Shown: positions 17,198 through 25,601 of the stretch, piece by piece
Position numbering within the stretch: the first letter of the stretch is position 1
Layout: every line of letters starts with the position of its first letter
Assembly: GCA_018239765.1 (NCBI GenBank)
Contig: JAFEGT010000023.1
Span: 26,577-69,282 of the forward strand
DNA from: Verrucomicrobiota bacterium
GTDB taxonomy: Bacteria; Chlamydiota; Chlamydiia; Chlamydiales; FEN-1388
Reading direction: 5' to 3'
Length of the DNA stretch: 42,706 nucleotides
The notes under the pieces: model-generated
Seen by the model: the letters and a program-made list of their open reading frames with translations, nothing else
The model's database searches: none
Told to the model about the DNA's origin: nothing
Position numbers and translations under genes: made by a program

Positions 17198-17602
17198 ATG
17201 AAGGTTATGGATAGAGAAAAACTTACCAAAATTTTACAATCAGATTCAGATATTGCAGCGGCGCTTATTTTTGGATCTATGGCAAATGGAACAGCAAATC
17301 GCGATAGCGATATTGATATAGCGCTGCTCTACAACCAAAACAGCATACCAGAACCACTTGATATGCTGCAGTTTCGACAGCAGCTTAGTGACTCAATGCA
17401 TCAAGAAGTGGATATAGTTTTGCTTAATACAGCTTCGCCAATTATAGCGATGCAAGCTGTAAAAAATGGGCAGCCTCTTGTTATGCGGAATCAAAAGGCT
17501 TATGACGCCTTTGAAATGCGGCTTATAACTGACTATGCAGATGTAAAGCAAATGCGTGAGCCATTCGAAAAAAATATTTTGCAGAGAAAGCTTCATGATT
17601 GA
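17198..17602 (+). CDS. mntA: MntA-type nucleotidyltransferase antitoxin
   Basis: 134 residues from the ATG at 17198; an in-frame TTG at 17171 overlaps the previous stop and is a weaker choice. The minimal nucleotidyltransferase motif is intact: GSMANGTANRDSDID, i.e. GS-X10-DXD, with a further acidic residue in QEVDIVLLN. MntA antitoxins neutralise HEPN toxins by adding AMP residues to a tyrosine of the toxin (type VII toxin-antitoxin systems). The partner HEPN gene overlaps it by 8 nt. The length and gene order are normal for the family. Confidence 0.9.
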   Translation: MKVMDREKLTKILQSDSDIAAALIFGSMANGTANRDSDIDIALLYNQNSIPEPLDMLQFRQQLSDSMHQEVDIVLLNTASPIIAMQAVKNGQPLVMRNQKAYDAFEMRLITDYADVKQMREPFEKNILQRKLHD

Positions 17603-18008
17603 CAAAGATGTAGTGTACGAAAAGATCAATCGTATCCAAAACTGTCTGCAACGCATTTATAGTACTCTAGATGGAGATGTGAGTAGACTTGACAATTATG
17701 ATACACAAGATATTATTACGTTAAATTTACAAAGAGCAGTCCAGCTTTTAATCGATTTAGCGGCACATGTGGTGCGTGCAAAATCATTTGGAATGCCGCA
17801 AACCCTAAAGGAAAATTTTCAAATACTTCACCATAATGGGATCATTGACAAGGATCTAAAAGAGAAGATGGAGCATATGGTAGGGTTTCGTAATATTGCC
17901 GTTCATGACTATGAATCGATCAATCCAGAAATATTAAAGAGCATAGTAAAAAATCATCTAAAAGACATCGAAGATTTTTACACTATACTCCTTAGTAAAA
18001 TATCCTAG
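17595..18008 (+). CDS. hepT: HepT-type HEPN ribonuclease toxin
   Basis: 137 residues from the ATG at 17595 (MIDKDVVYEKINRIQNCLQ), which overlaps the mntA stop; longer in-frame starts lie inside mntA. The C-terminal half has the catalytic and target motif RNIAVHDY, i.e. R-X4-H-X-Y, where Arg/His form the RNase site and the Tyr is the AMP acceptor. All-helical HEPN architecture and length agree with HepT. Both key motifs of the pair are intact, so the module is probably functional. Confidence 0.92.
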   Translation: MIDKDVVYEKINRIQNCLQRIYSTLDGDVSRLDNYDTQDIITLNLQRAVQLLIDLAAHVVRAKSFGMPQTLKENFQILHHNGIIDKDLKEKMEHMVGFRNIAVHDYESINPEILKSIVKNHLKDIEDFYTILLSKIS

Positions 18009-18018
18009 CGATTTAAAA

Positions 18019-18783
18019 TCATTCTCGAATATAGCCAGGAACTGGTGGCGCCTTTCTAAATTCTACATCTGCAGAAACGTCAACAATCGAGATTTTGCCA
18101 TTCTCATAATGAAAGCGGATCCATGAGCCATCTTTTGGGTTGAGCTGGCCGCGTACAGCAAATTGACGTATCGTTTCATCAAGAGTTGGCTCTCGTTGCA
18201 GATGTACAGCTAGTTGTTGATAAAATTGAGAATTGCGTGCCGATTCTGCAACAGTTGCATGCAGCATGACCGAGCGCACAGGCTCTTTTGGGGCTGAAAC
18301 AACATACACAGGCTTTTCTTCTTTGCTAATGTGTAGCTTTGAAAATGCCTCGAGAACTCGTGCATCAACTTCTTCGTAGGTTTCGAAGTCTGCACCATTG
18401 GGCCATGGCTTATTTAAGCAATCGTTCGGTTCTGGTATAAAACGTGCAGTTGGATGAGCTTCGGCGTAGGCTTGTTGGATCTGTTCAGCTTGAACACCTT
18501 CGAATGTGCCAAGGCGAATTTGATTAAAGCCTTTATTTACGATCACCTCAGCTCCTGTTGCATAGTGTGCTGTGTCGTAGCTTGTTTTGCTTTCAGAGCT
18601 ATGTACGCCTGCAAAGGGACCAAATTTTTGCAATGTTTCACCAAGCTTTTTGGCTTTTTCGGCAGATTCTTCAGAAAGAGGTTTGCCAGTTACAGCACTT
18701 ACATACTTTTTTTCTGCGGGATTTTCTAGAGCAACTTTGGAGCTGCTACTTAAAGATTTAATCATGATTACATCAAATGACAT
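18019..18783 (-). CDS. Histidine-phosphatase-fold protein with degenerate active site
   Basis: 254 residues, AAGGAG upstream of the ATG at 18783. The overall layout follows the phosphoglycerate-mutase-like family: LSEESAEKAKKLGETLQKFG, HSSESKTSYDTA, FNQIRLGTFEG, YEEVDARVLEAFSKL, VYVVSAPKEPVRSVMLH, and a final beta strand pair. The catalytic residues are missing, however. The usual RHGE near residue 9 reads KSLS, the second Arg after the SS pair reads Lys or Thr, and the second catalytic His (SHGG) reads SAPK around residues 163-166. It is therefore probably a non-catalytic pseudophosphatase, possibly binding or regulatory. No neighbour suggests a partner. Confidence 0.68.
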   Translation of the reverse strand: MSFDVIMIKSLSSSSKVALENPAEKKYVSAVTGKPLSEESAEKAKKLGETLQKFGPFAGVHSSESKTSYDTAHYATGAEVIVNKGFNQIRLGTFEGVQAEQIQQAYAEAHPTARFIPEPNDCLNKPWPNGADFETYEEVDARVLEAFSKLHISKEEKPVYVVSAPKEPVRSVMLHATVAESARNSQFYQQLAVHLQREPTLDETIRQFAVRGQLNPKDGSWIRFHYENGKISIVDVSADVEFRKAPPVPGYIRE

Positions 18784-18914
18784 CCTTTTCTCCTTGGGTT
18801 TTAACTTCTTTAAGTGTTCGAATATTATTATGACTAATATGTTAATGATAAAAATACTTTACGTAAACATATAATTACTATATATTATTAAATTAACTTA
18901 ATAATGGTGATATT

Positions 18915-19622
18915 ATGTCAGTAACTATTTATTCGTGGAATATTCCGGCAGAATGGAAAAATGGACTCGATCCAAAAACAGCAGTTCAAGCTAAAGAAAA
19001 ACTCACAGAATTAAAGCGACTTGTGAAGAGCACACTAAGAGCTAATCCAGACAATGGTATTACGATCAGCCACGCACTAGAGGCTCGTGCATTGCAAAAG
19101 AGACAAATTAGCGAGCTTACAGAACTCTTGGCAAAACCGCTCAATGAAAATACTATGGATAATGGACAATTTGAGCCATTTTTTGAAGGTAAGGTGCGCC
19201 ATAATTCACCACAAATCAGAGATCTCTATGTGAGAATTGTGGAACTTACTGCAAATAAGAAGCCTTATCAACAGATTCAAATAGTACAGCTCCTCAAGGC
19301 TTACGAAACATTTGTTTCAAAGCCAAAATCAACCATTGCTGAGCAAAACTACGACGAGCAGAAAGAGAGAGAGTTTTTTGAACGAATTCTTTCGGCACTG
19401 TTGCATACGGATCGATTTGATCTGGAATTTAACTGGATTCGAGAAGCGCTTGGGGTAGGTGAAAAAGGTAAGCTCAGTATCACAGCTAGCAAAATCATCA
19501 CAAAAGTGAATAATGCCATTGAAGGTCGAGCGGTGGATCGCTGCATGAGAAGGCAACTCTCAGTAGAAGATCTTACAGAAATCACCAATGTGAAATATCT
19601 AGAACTTTTAAGATTCGCGTGA
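18915..19622 (+). CDS. Helical protein of unknown function
   Basis: 235 residues without signal peptide or membrane helix; rich in Lys/Glu/Leu with predicted long helices. No motif recognised. It is divergent from the pseudophosphatase gene across an AT-rich 131-nt gap and 64 nt upstream of the APH-like kinase, so it may share that gene's transcript. Confidence 0.65.
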   Translation: MSVTIYSWNIPAEWKNGLDPKTAVQAKEKLTELKRLVKSTLRANPDNGITISHALEARALQKRQISELTELLAKPLNENTMDNGQFEPFFEGKVRHNSPQIRDLYVRIVELTANKKPYQQIQIVQLLKAYETFVSKPKSTIAEQNYDEQKEREFFERILSALLHTDRFDLEFNWIREALGVGEKGKLSITASKIITKVNNAIEGRAVDRCMRRQLSVEDLTEITNVKYLELLRFA

Positions 19623-19686
19623 AAAAAATATTTGTTAATATTTTTTACTATGTTATGGGTTGATTAATCCGAAGAGTGCCCATAAC

Positions 19687-21279
19687 ATGGTAGAATTTAA
19701 GAAAGAGCCTGAAAAATGGGATAAATCCCAACCAGAAGAATTTTATCTTCAGATGAAGAAAGATAAATCTACTGGAGAAATTACCATATCTGCATCAAAA
19801 AAGGGTGTGGTAACCTGGCTTAAGGCAAATGTTTTTGCTCGTGATTCTTACAAACTTGCAAATATTGCTTCTGTTGTTGGGAGAGCTCAGGTTACACTAA
19901 CGTCTGGGCAGGTAGATTCCTTACTTGGAAAAATTAATAAGTATCAGCAGTCAAGAAAATTTCAAAAATTATCAACTCTACATCAAGCTGCAGTTCAGCG
20001 ATTACCTCGTGCACTGTTGCCTACTTCAGAAGTAGATCGCATAATAAAAAAATACTTGAATAGTCCGGCGTTTAGAATATCTCTTGATGCGGCTTTTGTG
20101 AGCAAAGAGCCCAAAGAATTCCCTGTTATCGAAAAGAAACCCTACCTAGAAGAGCTTCCAACGCCTAAGGAAGGTGAAGATTCTATTGCTGTGCTTAAAC
20201 CCTTTGTGGCAAATAGACTCGGTATCAAAGAAGAAAATTTCTCAGTTGAACCAGTTAAAGGAGGTCTTACTACCGGCCTAACTGGCGTGCCAGTCTATCT
20301 CATTAAAGACAAGAATGGAGTGTTGCTCGGAGTGTTAAAGCAGTATCAGAGCGAGGGGCTTTATAGGGCAGAAGAACAAAATAATGGTCTTATAGCTCGC
20401 TTTCAGGGGGAAGCTTATTCTGTTCCAGATCATTTGGCTGCGGCTCACGCACAGGGAACTCATTGGATTTTGCAGTCTGCTGCAAAAGGCAGTTCCGTAA
20501 GTAGCTATTTTGAATCAGTAGGTAAAGAGGGTGGTTTTGAACAATTACAAAAGGGTATTGTAGCCTCGGCAGAAGGCCTTGCATCCCTTCATGCAGCATC
20601 ACGTATTCCTGTAGCAGATCTTGAATCAAATGCACGTAGAGAACAACGAATCGAATATATCAAGGGTGCCTTTGAATTAGGCGCAGATGTCGCAATTGGA
20701 CTTCACCCGCTGAATCGGCAATTTTTGCAGCAGTTAAAGGGTATCGATCTCAATAGTATGGACGGTTGTTTAACTCATGGTGATTTTCAGCCTGGCAATG
20801 TATTTATCGATCGAAATAATAATTTTCATCCAACATTTATAGATCTTGATACTGTAAGCGATGCAGTTGATGAAGTAGGACAAAAATTTGTAGGGTTTCC
20901 AGCCTATGATCTGGCAAATTTTAGTTTGTGGATTGCAGTAGAGGGCCATAGAAATGGCTTGTCGCAAGAACAGATTCAAGGTTTACGGCATGATTTTGAA
21001 GATGCCTATCTGCAAAAGATGAATTTATCAGGTGTGGATAGAGAGAAGTTCGACAGGCAGCTTCTCTATATGCGAGCCTATATTTGTATGGAGCGTCTTC
21101 CTCAAATTCAGCCGGGAGGGCAGTTTCATAGTCAATTAGGTTCTGATCTGTCTCGTGCAATTTCTAGCATTTTGCTTGGTGAGCTTGAACAGCTGCAAGG
21201 TGGGCCGACTGTTGAGTCAAAACCCGAACTTATTGATCGAATCCAGCATGCAGTTGCCAATCATATTAAGGTTATGTAA
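19687..21279 (+). CDS. APH-fold phosphotransferase with long N-terminal extension
   Basis: 530 residues from the ATG at 19687; a TTG at 19660 is possible but has no better binding site. Residues about 1-170 are an unrecognised Lys-rich region. Residues about 185-480 form an aminoglycoside/choline-kinase-like domain: a lysine in LLGVLKQYQ, the catalytic loop LTHGDFQPGNVFID (HGDxxxxN) and the metal-binding Asp in FIDLDT. All catalytic residues appear present. The substrate is not predictable: small alcohols, sugars, antibiotics or proteins are all used in this superfamily. The large N-terminal extension and stand-alone context resemble effector kinases of intracellular bacteria, but this is inference. 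Confidence 0.78.
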   Translation: MVEFKKEPEKWDKSQPEEFYLQMKKDKSTGEITISASKKGVVTWLKANVFARDSYKLANIASVVGRAQVTLTSGQVDSLLGKINKYQQSRKFQKLSTLHQAAVQRLPRALLPTSEVDRIIKKYLNSPAFRISLDAAFVSKEPKEFPVIEKKPYLEELPTPKEGEDSIAVLKPFVANRLGIKEENFSVEPVKGGLTTGLTGVPVYLIKDKNGVLLGVLKQYQSEGLYRAEEQNNGLIARFQGEAYSVPDHLAAAHAQGTHWILQSAAKGSSVSSYFESVGKEGGFEQLQKGIVASAEGLASLHAASRIPVADLESNARREQRIEYIKGAFELGADVAIGLHPLNRQFLQQLKGIDLNSMDGCLTHGDFQPGNVFIDRNNNFHPTFIDLDTVSDAVDEVGQKFVGFPAYDLANFSLWIAVEGHRNGLSQEQIQGLRHDFEDAYLQKMNLSGVDREKFDRQLLYMRAYICMERLPQIQPGGQFHSQLGSDLSRAISSILLGELEQLQGGPTVESKPELIDRIQHAVANHIKVM

Positions 21280-21312
21280 GCCTTTTTTACACAGTAGCAA
21301 CGTCTGATAATC

Positions 21313-21359
21313 GATGTTATGTTGCATTCGCGCCTATAGGAGGAATGCAACATAACATC
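21313..21359 (+). promoter_or_regulatory. 17-bp perfect hairpin in the leader of the ABC-F gene
   Basis: GATGTTATGTTGCATTC at 21313-21329 is the exact reverse complement of 21343-21359; the 13-nt loop ends with AGGAG-like sequence. No T-run follows, so it is not a canonical terminator for the kinase gene. An ATG in the right arm (21345) opens a 10-codon reading frame ending at 21377. It lies 90 nt upstream of the ABC-F start and could be a leader regulatory structure or an operator. Confidence 0.55.
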
Positions 21360-21449
21360 CCAGAAACAAGCTATTGAGGTAACGGTTTAAGCAGAGGTCG
21401 AATTTCACGTATTGTTAAAATATGAAAATTTGACGTAAGATGTTTGCCT

Positions 21450-23246
21450 ATGATCCAGTTTGAACAGGTTACAAAGGCCTATGGTGGCCAGACAGTTTTA
21501 GATAATGTCAGCTTTATCATGGGTAAGCGTGAGCGTTTGGGCCTTGTGGGCCGTAATGGTTCGGGCAAAACTACCCTGTTTCGCATGATTACAGGGGCAG
21601 AAGAGCCAGATAGCGGCATTATCACGACGCCAAAAGGCTATAAAATTGGCATTCTTACCCAGCATATCCATTTTTCTAAGCCTACAATACTGGATGAAGC
21701 CGTTTTAGGTCTTCCCGATGAAGAAAAAGAAAATGTCTATAAAGCAGAGGCAATTCTTTTTGGCTTGGGCTTTAAAGCCGATGACATGGCAAAGTCTCCT
21801 TCGCTTTTTTCTGGCGGCTATCAGCTTCGGCTGCATTTGGCAAAACTGCTTTTATCTCAGCCTGACTGCCTACTCCTGGATGAACCTACAAACTATCTCG
21901 ATATTTTGTCGATACGTTGGCTTGCACAGTTTTTACGAAACTGGCAGGGCGAACTTATTATGGTTTCTCACGATCGGCAGTTTTTAGATTCTGTCATTAC
22001 ACACACACTTGGCATTCACCGAAAAGGTGTAAAAAAGGTTCAAGGACCTACAGAAAAGCTTTTTCAGCAGATTGCACTTGATGAAGAGGTGCATGAAAAA
22101 ACGCGCATCGGGCTTGAAAAAAAGAAAGAGCATCTACAGTCCTTTATAGATAGGTTTGGGGCAAAAAACACCAAGGCAGCCCAAGCTCAGGCGCGCCAAA
22201 AGGCGATAAATCGCATGCCATCGCTTGAAGCACTCTGCGCAATAGACAATTTACACTTTGCATTCCCCTACAGCAAAACCAATTCAAAAGTGCTTTTGAA
22301 GGCGCAAAATGTCTCGTTTGGCTACAGCACTCCCCTTTTTACCGATTTTTCAATTGAGATAGAACATAATGCACGATTGGGAATAGTAGGTCAGAATGGT
22401 AAAGGTAAGTCGACGCTTTTGAGATTGCTGTTAGGAGAGCTCACACCTACAAGCGGCACAATAACTCTGACAAGCGGAATACAGATTGGCTATTTTGGTC
22501 AAAGTCATATTGAACGGCTTCATCTAGATAATACCGTTGAAGATGAGATACGAACTGCAAATCCAAAACTGAATCAGCAAGAAATACGCAATATCGCTGG
22601 CAAGATGATGTTTACGCAGGACCGCGCCGAAAAGAAGATTGGCGTGCTCTCTGGTGGTGAACGAAGCCGCGTGGTGCTTGGCAAGCTCCTTGCAAACCCA
22701 TGCCAGTTACTGCTTTTAGATGAGCCCACAAACCACCTTGACGTAGAGTCAATGGAGGCCTTTATGGATGCGCTCGATGAATTTGAAGGTGCTGTCTGTC
22801 TTGTTACCCACAGTGAACTTGTGCTTGAGAGGCTTGCTACAAAGCTTGTGGTATTTCATGCCAAAGGCCAGGAGCAATTTTTGGGCACTTATGAGGAGTT
22901 TTTGCAAAAGGGTGGCTGGCAAGATGATGAAGAGGCGCCTGTTAAGAAGGAGTCTTCTCATAAAGAGGCTAAACGTGCTAGGGCAGATCTTGTGCAGGAG
23001 CGTTCTCGGGCGCTAAAACCATACCTTCAGAAGCAAGAGCAGCTCGAAAATAGCATCATCAAGCAAGAAAAGGCAGTTGATGAGCTTAATCAAAAAATCC
23101 TTGATGCGGTGCAGCAGGGTAAAACCCAGGTTCTTGGCGACTACACAAAGGCGCTTAAAGATGCCCAAAAAGCGATAGATGATCTCTTTAATGAGCTTGA
23201 AACTACCTCTATTGCTATAGAAAAGATCAAATTATCTTTTGTTTAA
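21450..23246 (+). CDS. ABC-F family ATPase (Uup/EttA type, ribosome-associated)
   Basis: 598 residues from the ATG at 21450; a TTG at 21444 would add two. Two ABC cassettes in one chain without membrane helices: Walker A GRNGSGKTT and GQNGKGKST, signatures LFSGGYQLRL and LSGGERSRVVL, and Walker B/D-loops LLLDEPTNYLD and LLLDEPTNHLD. A basic inter-domain linker (IGLEKKKEHLQSFIDRFG, KAAQAQARQKAINRM) is the P-site tRNA interaction motif of ABC-F proteins. The last 85 residues form a Uup-like antiparallel coiled coil. ABC-F proteins bind the ribosomal E site and ease translation or confer antibiotic protection; which role applies here cannot be told. Confidence 0.92.
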   Translation: MIQFEQVTKAYGGQTVLDNVSFIMGKRERLGLVGRNGSGKTTLFRMITGAEEPDSGIITTPKGYKIGILTQHIHFSKPTILDEAVLGLPDEEKENVYKAEAILFGLGFKADDMAKSPSLFSGGYQLRLHLAKLLLSQPDCLLLDEPTNYLDILSIRWLAQFLRNWQGELIMVSHDRQFLDSVITHTLGIHRKGVKKVQGPTEKLFQQIALDEEVHEKTRIGLEKKKEHLQSFIDRFGAKNTKAAQAQARQKAINRMPSLEALCAIDNLHFAFPYSKTNSKVLLKAQNVSFGYSTPLFTDFSIEIEHNARLGIVGQNGKGKSTLLRLLLGELTPTSGTITLTSGIQIGYFGQSHIERLHLDNTVEDEIRTANPKLNQQEIRNIAGKMMFTQDRAEKKIGVLSGGERSRVVLGKLLANPCQLLLLDEPTNHLDVESMEAFMDALDEFEGAVCLVTHSELVLERLATKLVVFHAKGQEQFLGTYEEFLQKGGWQDDEEAPVKKESSHKEAKRARADLVQERSRALKPYLQKQEQLENSIIKQEKAVDELNQKILDAVQQGKTQVLGDYTKALKDAQKAIDDLFNELETTSIAIEKIKLSFV

Positions 23247-23288
23247 ACCCCAATTTTGTTATATTTGTTTCTTTATTTGGAGGTTTGC

Positions 23289-24560
23289 GTGGTTAGATTT
23301 TTAAAGGCAGTAAATACGTTTGATAAAGTTACAGATTGCATCCCATTAGTAAGTACTGTAAAGAATGTTGGAATTCTGCTCTATCAATTGGTTCACAAGG
23401 TAAATAGAGTAAACCCTGTCAAAACTTCCTGGACAGATGACATTAAAATCCATGCTTTATCGAAAGATTCTTTTGTTGCAAAGATTGCAAGTATACCTTT
23501 TGTAGGTAACATTGTCTCTTTCATTGACTATGTATTTCTTCCTAAAAAGAGGCTTTTTGGTCCAATGGGCTACTTAGCAGAAGCTTCAAGACAGTGGAAT
23601 GATGGCTGCAAGAAACATGGCTACGAAATTACCGCGCTCTATCTTGCGCGCAATCCACAACGTTCAGAAAAGTCGCTTGGAAATGCGCTTGCCTTTGCGG
23701 CAGGGGCAAACAGTCCTGATTCTTTTAAGTTAATATTCGATTCAAGAACAGACTGGACGGCTGAAACAGTACGATGGACAATCAAGTCTGCTAAGCGAGA
23801 AGCTGATGTTCAACTCATTCTGGACAAATATAAATCACTTATCACAGACGATGATGCGGGTGAGATTATTCGCTCACTTGCAATTGGCGCTGGAGAAGAA
23901 AGGGCTCCAATTATTAAGCTTCTTCTTGAAGCATTTCCCAACATTAGCTCTGAATATCTAGGTGAAGCCCTAGTAAGAGCTTCCCAGGGCTACTACTCAG
24001 AAGCAGCCTTTATGACAATTCTTGAACATGCCGATCGGATTAAGCAAGAACATTTGGATGAGGCGCTGGCGAGAGCATCTGAAAAGGGCTTTGAGACACG
24101 TATTGAGAAGCTTTTAGCTCGCACCAATGGGTCAAATGTGGGTATTGCGCTTGTAGGCGCTGCTAGCAGAAGCCATACAGAAATCTGTACAAAGCTCATT
24201 GACACCTATCGTGAAAAACTCACAACTGAAGATATTGGCAAAGTGTTAGAGATATCTGTGCGCGGATGGCGAGTTCATGAGATTGGTGAGAAAATCATGA
24301 AAGAATACCAGGACCTTCCGGGTAAAGATCTTCAAATGGCACTCAAGAGAGCCGCAAACTCTGAAATAGAAATATTTCAACGTTTTCTGAACCACTTTAG
24401 CAATATTAGAGAAGAAGATGTGCAAGCTATCTTTAACGAGGCTACTCTTCGTACCTCAGATGAAACGTGTACCTTTTTTAGCCTGAGCTATGCCCAAGTA
24501 GTTGAGTGCATCCGAGCCAAATTCCCCGGCATCAAAGTTACAGGCGATAACGCTCTGTAA
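23289..24560 (+). CDS. Alpha-solenoid repeat protein
   Basis: 423 residues from a GTG at 23289 preceded by GGAGG at ideal spacing; the TTG further upstream lacks a site. Residues about 1-120 contain hydrophobic patches (FVAKIASIPFVGNIVSFIDYV) that could touch membranes. From about residue 150 there are roughly eight helical repeats of 29-34 residues with the pattern (I/L)xxxxLxxALxxAxxxxxxxxxxxLL, e.g. IKQEHLDEALARASEKG and LPGKDLQMALKRAANSE. They resemble degenerate ankyrin-type helices but lack the TPLH signature, so I do not call ankyrin. Repeat scaffolds like this typically mediate protein binding. A terminator-like hairpin follows. Confidence 0.75.
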   Translation: MVRFLKAVNTFDKVTDCIPLVSTVKNVGILLYQLVHKVNRVNPVKTSWTDDIKIHALSKDSFVAKIASIPFVGNIVSFIDYVFLPKKRLFGPMGYLAEASRQWNDGCKKHGYEITALYLARNPQRSEKSLGNALAFAAGANSPDSFKLIFDSRTDWTAETVRWTIKSAKREADVQLILDKYKSLITDDDAGEIIRSLAIGAGEERAPIIKLLLEAFPNISSEYLGEALVRASQGYYSEAAFMTILEHADRIKQEHLDEALARASEKGFETRIEKLLARTNGSNVGIALVGAASRSHTEICTKLIDTYREKLTTEDIGKVLEISVRGWRVHEIGEKIMKEYQDLPGKDLQMALKRAANSEIEIFQRFLNHFSNIREEDVQAIFNEATLRTSDETCTFFSLSYAQVVECIRAKFPGIKVTGDNAL

Positions 24561-24581
24561 TGCATTCCTGAAGTGTTTACA

Positions 24582-24610
24582 GCACTCCCCTTCGGGAGTG
24601 CGATTTATTT
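24582..24610 (+). terminator. Terminator hairpin after the solenoid gene
   Basis: GCACTCCC (24582-24589) and GGGAGTGC (24594-24601) form a perfect 8-bp stem with a CTTC tetraloop, followed by a T-rich stretch, 22 nt after the stop codon. Confidence 0.75.
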
Positions 24611-24663
24611 GTGCTTCTACACCCTAGGGCGCCTACGTATAAGCGCTAACTTAAGGGTTGTTT

Positions 24664-24893
24664 TTTTCAGGCTGAAGGCCTGGGTTTTAAAAGCCCAGGG
24701 CAACGCCCTGGGTGACATGTGAGGACAATTTTGCAGTCTGAAGGACTGCGTTATTGTAAACCTTAACGAGAGTAACATGTTAGAGCAATCACCATTCACA
24801 ATAACGCAGGCTTTCAGCCTGCAAACTATTGTAAATCAAATGCCTAGGGCGTTGCCCTAGGCTTTTATAAACCAGCCCTTCAGGCTGAAAAAG
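24664..24893. repeat. Nested palindromic repeat (copy 2)
   Basis: Same architecture as 3361-3557: outer arms about 24664-24712 and 24843-24893 (TTCAGGCTGAAGG..., AAAAGCC, AGGGCAACGCCCT) and inner arms about 24730-24757 and 24798-24825, each holding a small hairpin. Where left and right arms differ, the small hairpins stay paired: GCAGTC/GGACTGC on the left against GCAGGC/GCCTGC on the right, and CCCAGGGC/GCCCTGGG against CCTAGGGC/GCCCTAGG. The gap 24611-25073 otherwise holds no gene I can support; 24894-25073 is unremarkable apart from the ExoD-like gene's ribosome-binding site (AGGG). Confidence 0.82.
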
Positions 24894-25073
24894 ACGGTAA
24901 GCTAGCACTTAGGGGGTACCACGAGAGGCCTCGAACTATAATACATCCCTCTTTTCGAAAGGGAAAAGCACTTACTATTATCTTGCGTATGATGCCGCCA
25001 AAGGCAATCATGCATATCCTGATTGTTTTTTTGTGTTTGTGCAAAAAGCCGAAAGGTGCCATAACAGGGCAAT

Positions 25074-25601
25074 ATGAAACGACTAAGCTTTTTGGATAAA
25101 ACGAAAGAACTGCTTCTCTACACCGATCGCTATGAGACAGTCACACTCTTTGAGCTGACACAGCTCTATGGCTCATCTGGGGCTGCATTTTTGGCCTTTC
25201 TTATAAGCCTGCCCATGGTTGTGCTGCCCATACAGCTTATCTGCCTGCCGGCATGCTTTTTGATCCTATCCTTAAGCGCTCTTATGCTCTTTGATGAGAG
25301 AGTCTGGCTCTTTGATGCCCTAAAACGCAAGGCAATCCCCTCCCCTGCCATTAAAAAAGGTGCATCTTTTGTGATTCGCTTTTTAGAGATGATACCAAAG
25401 GGGAACTTGTTTGAGCGGTATGAGACGATCTTTCGTACCATCAATCCCTTACTCTTGATCCTCGCGTCATTACAGGTAGGGTTTCTTCACATAGACTACT
25501 TTTCGATTCTTGCAATAGTGGCCGTTTCTTTAGCTTCTGTTATAGAAAATGGCTATCTTTGCGTTCTCGGATATCTGCTTTTCTTTATAGGGCTGATTTA
25601 A
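25074..25601 (+). CDS. ExoD-like integral membrane protein
   Basis: 175 residues with about four membrane segments and a soluble N-terminal 30 residues. The layout (an amphipathic start, LYGSSGAAFLAFLISLPMVVL, a short loop with LPACFLILSLSALMLF, a basic loop DALKRKAIPSPAIKK, then two C-terminal helices) resembles ExoD family proteins, known from exopolysaccharide loci but of uncertain biochemical role. AGGG lies just before the ATG. Its last 17 nt overlap the convergent SGNH hydrolase gene. Confidence 0.6.
   Translation: MKRLSFLDKTKELLLYTDRYETVTLFELTQLYGSSGAAFLAFLISLPMVVLPIQLICLPACFLILSLSALMLFDERVWLFDALKRKAIPSPAIKKGASFVIRFLEMIPKGNLFERYETIFRTINPLLLILASLQVGFLHIDYFSILAIVAVSLASVIENGYLCVLGYLLFFIGLI

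Noticed and set aside
18019-18783. Active phosphoglycerate mutase or phosphatase
   Set aside because: Both catalytic histidines and the RHG motif are missing.
23289-24560. Ankyrin-repeat protein
   Set aside because: The periodicity is close to ankyrin, but the G-x-TPLHxA signature is absent from every repeat.
24617-24799. Minus-strand open frame within the second nested palindrome
   Set aside because: Repeat DNA again; no start signal and no protein-like pattern.
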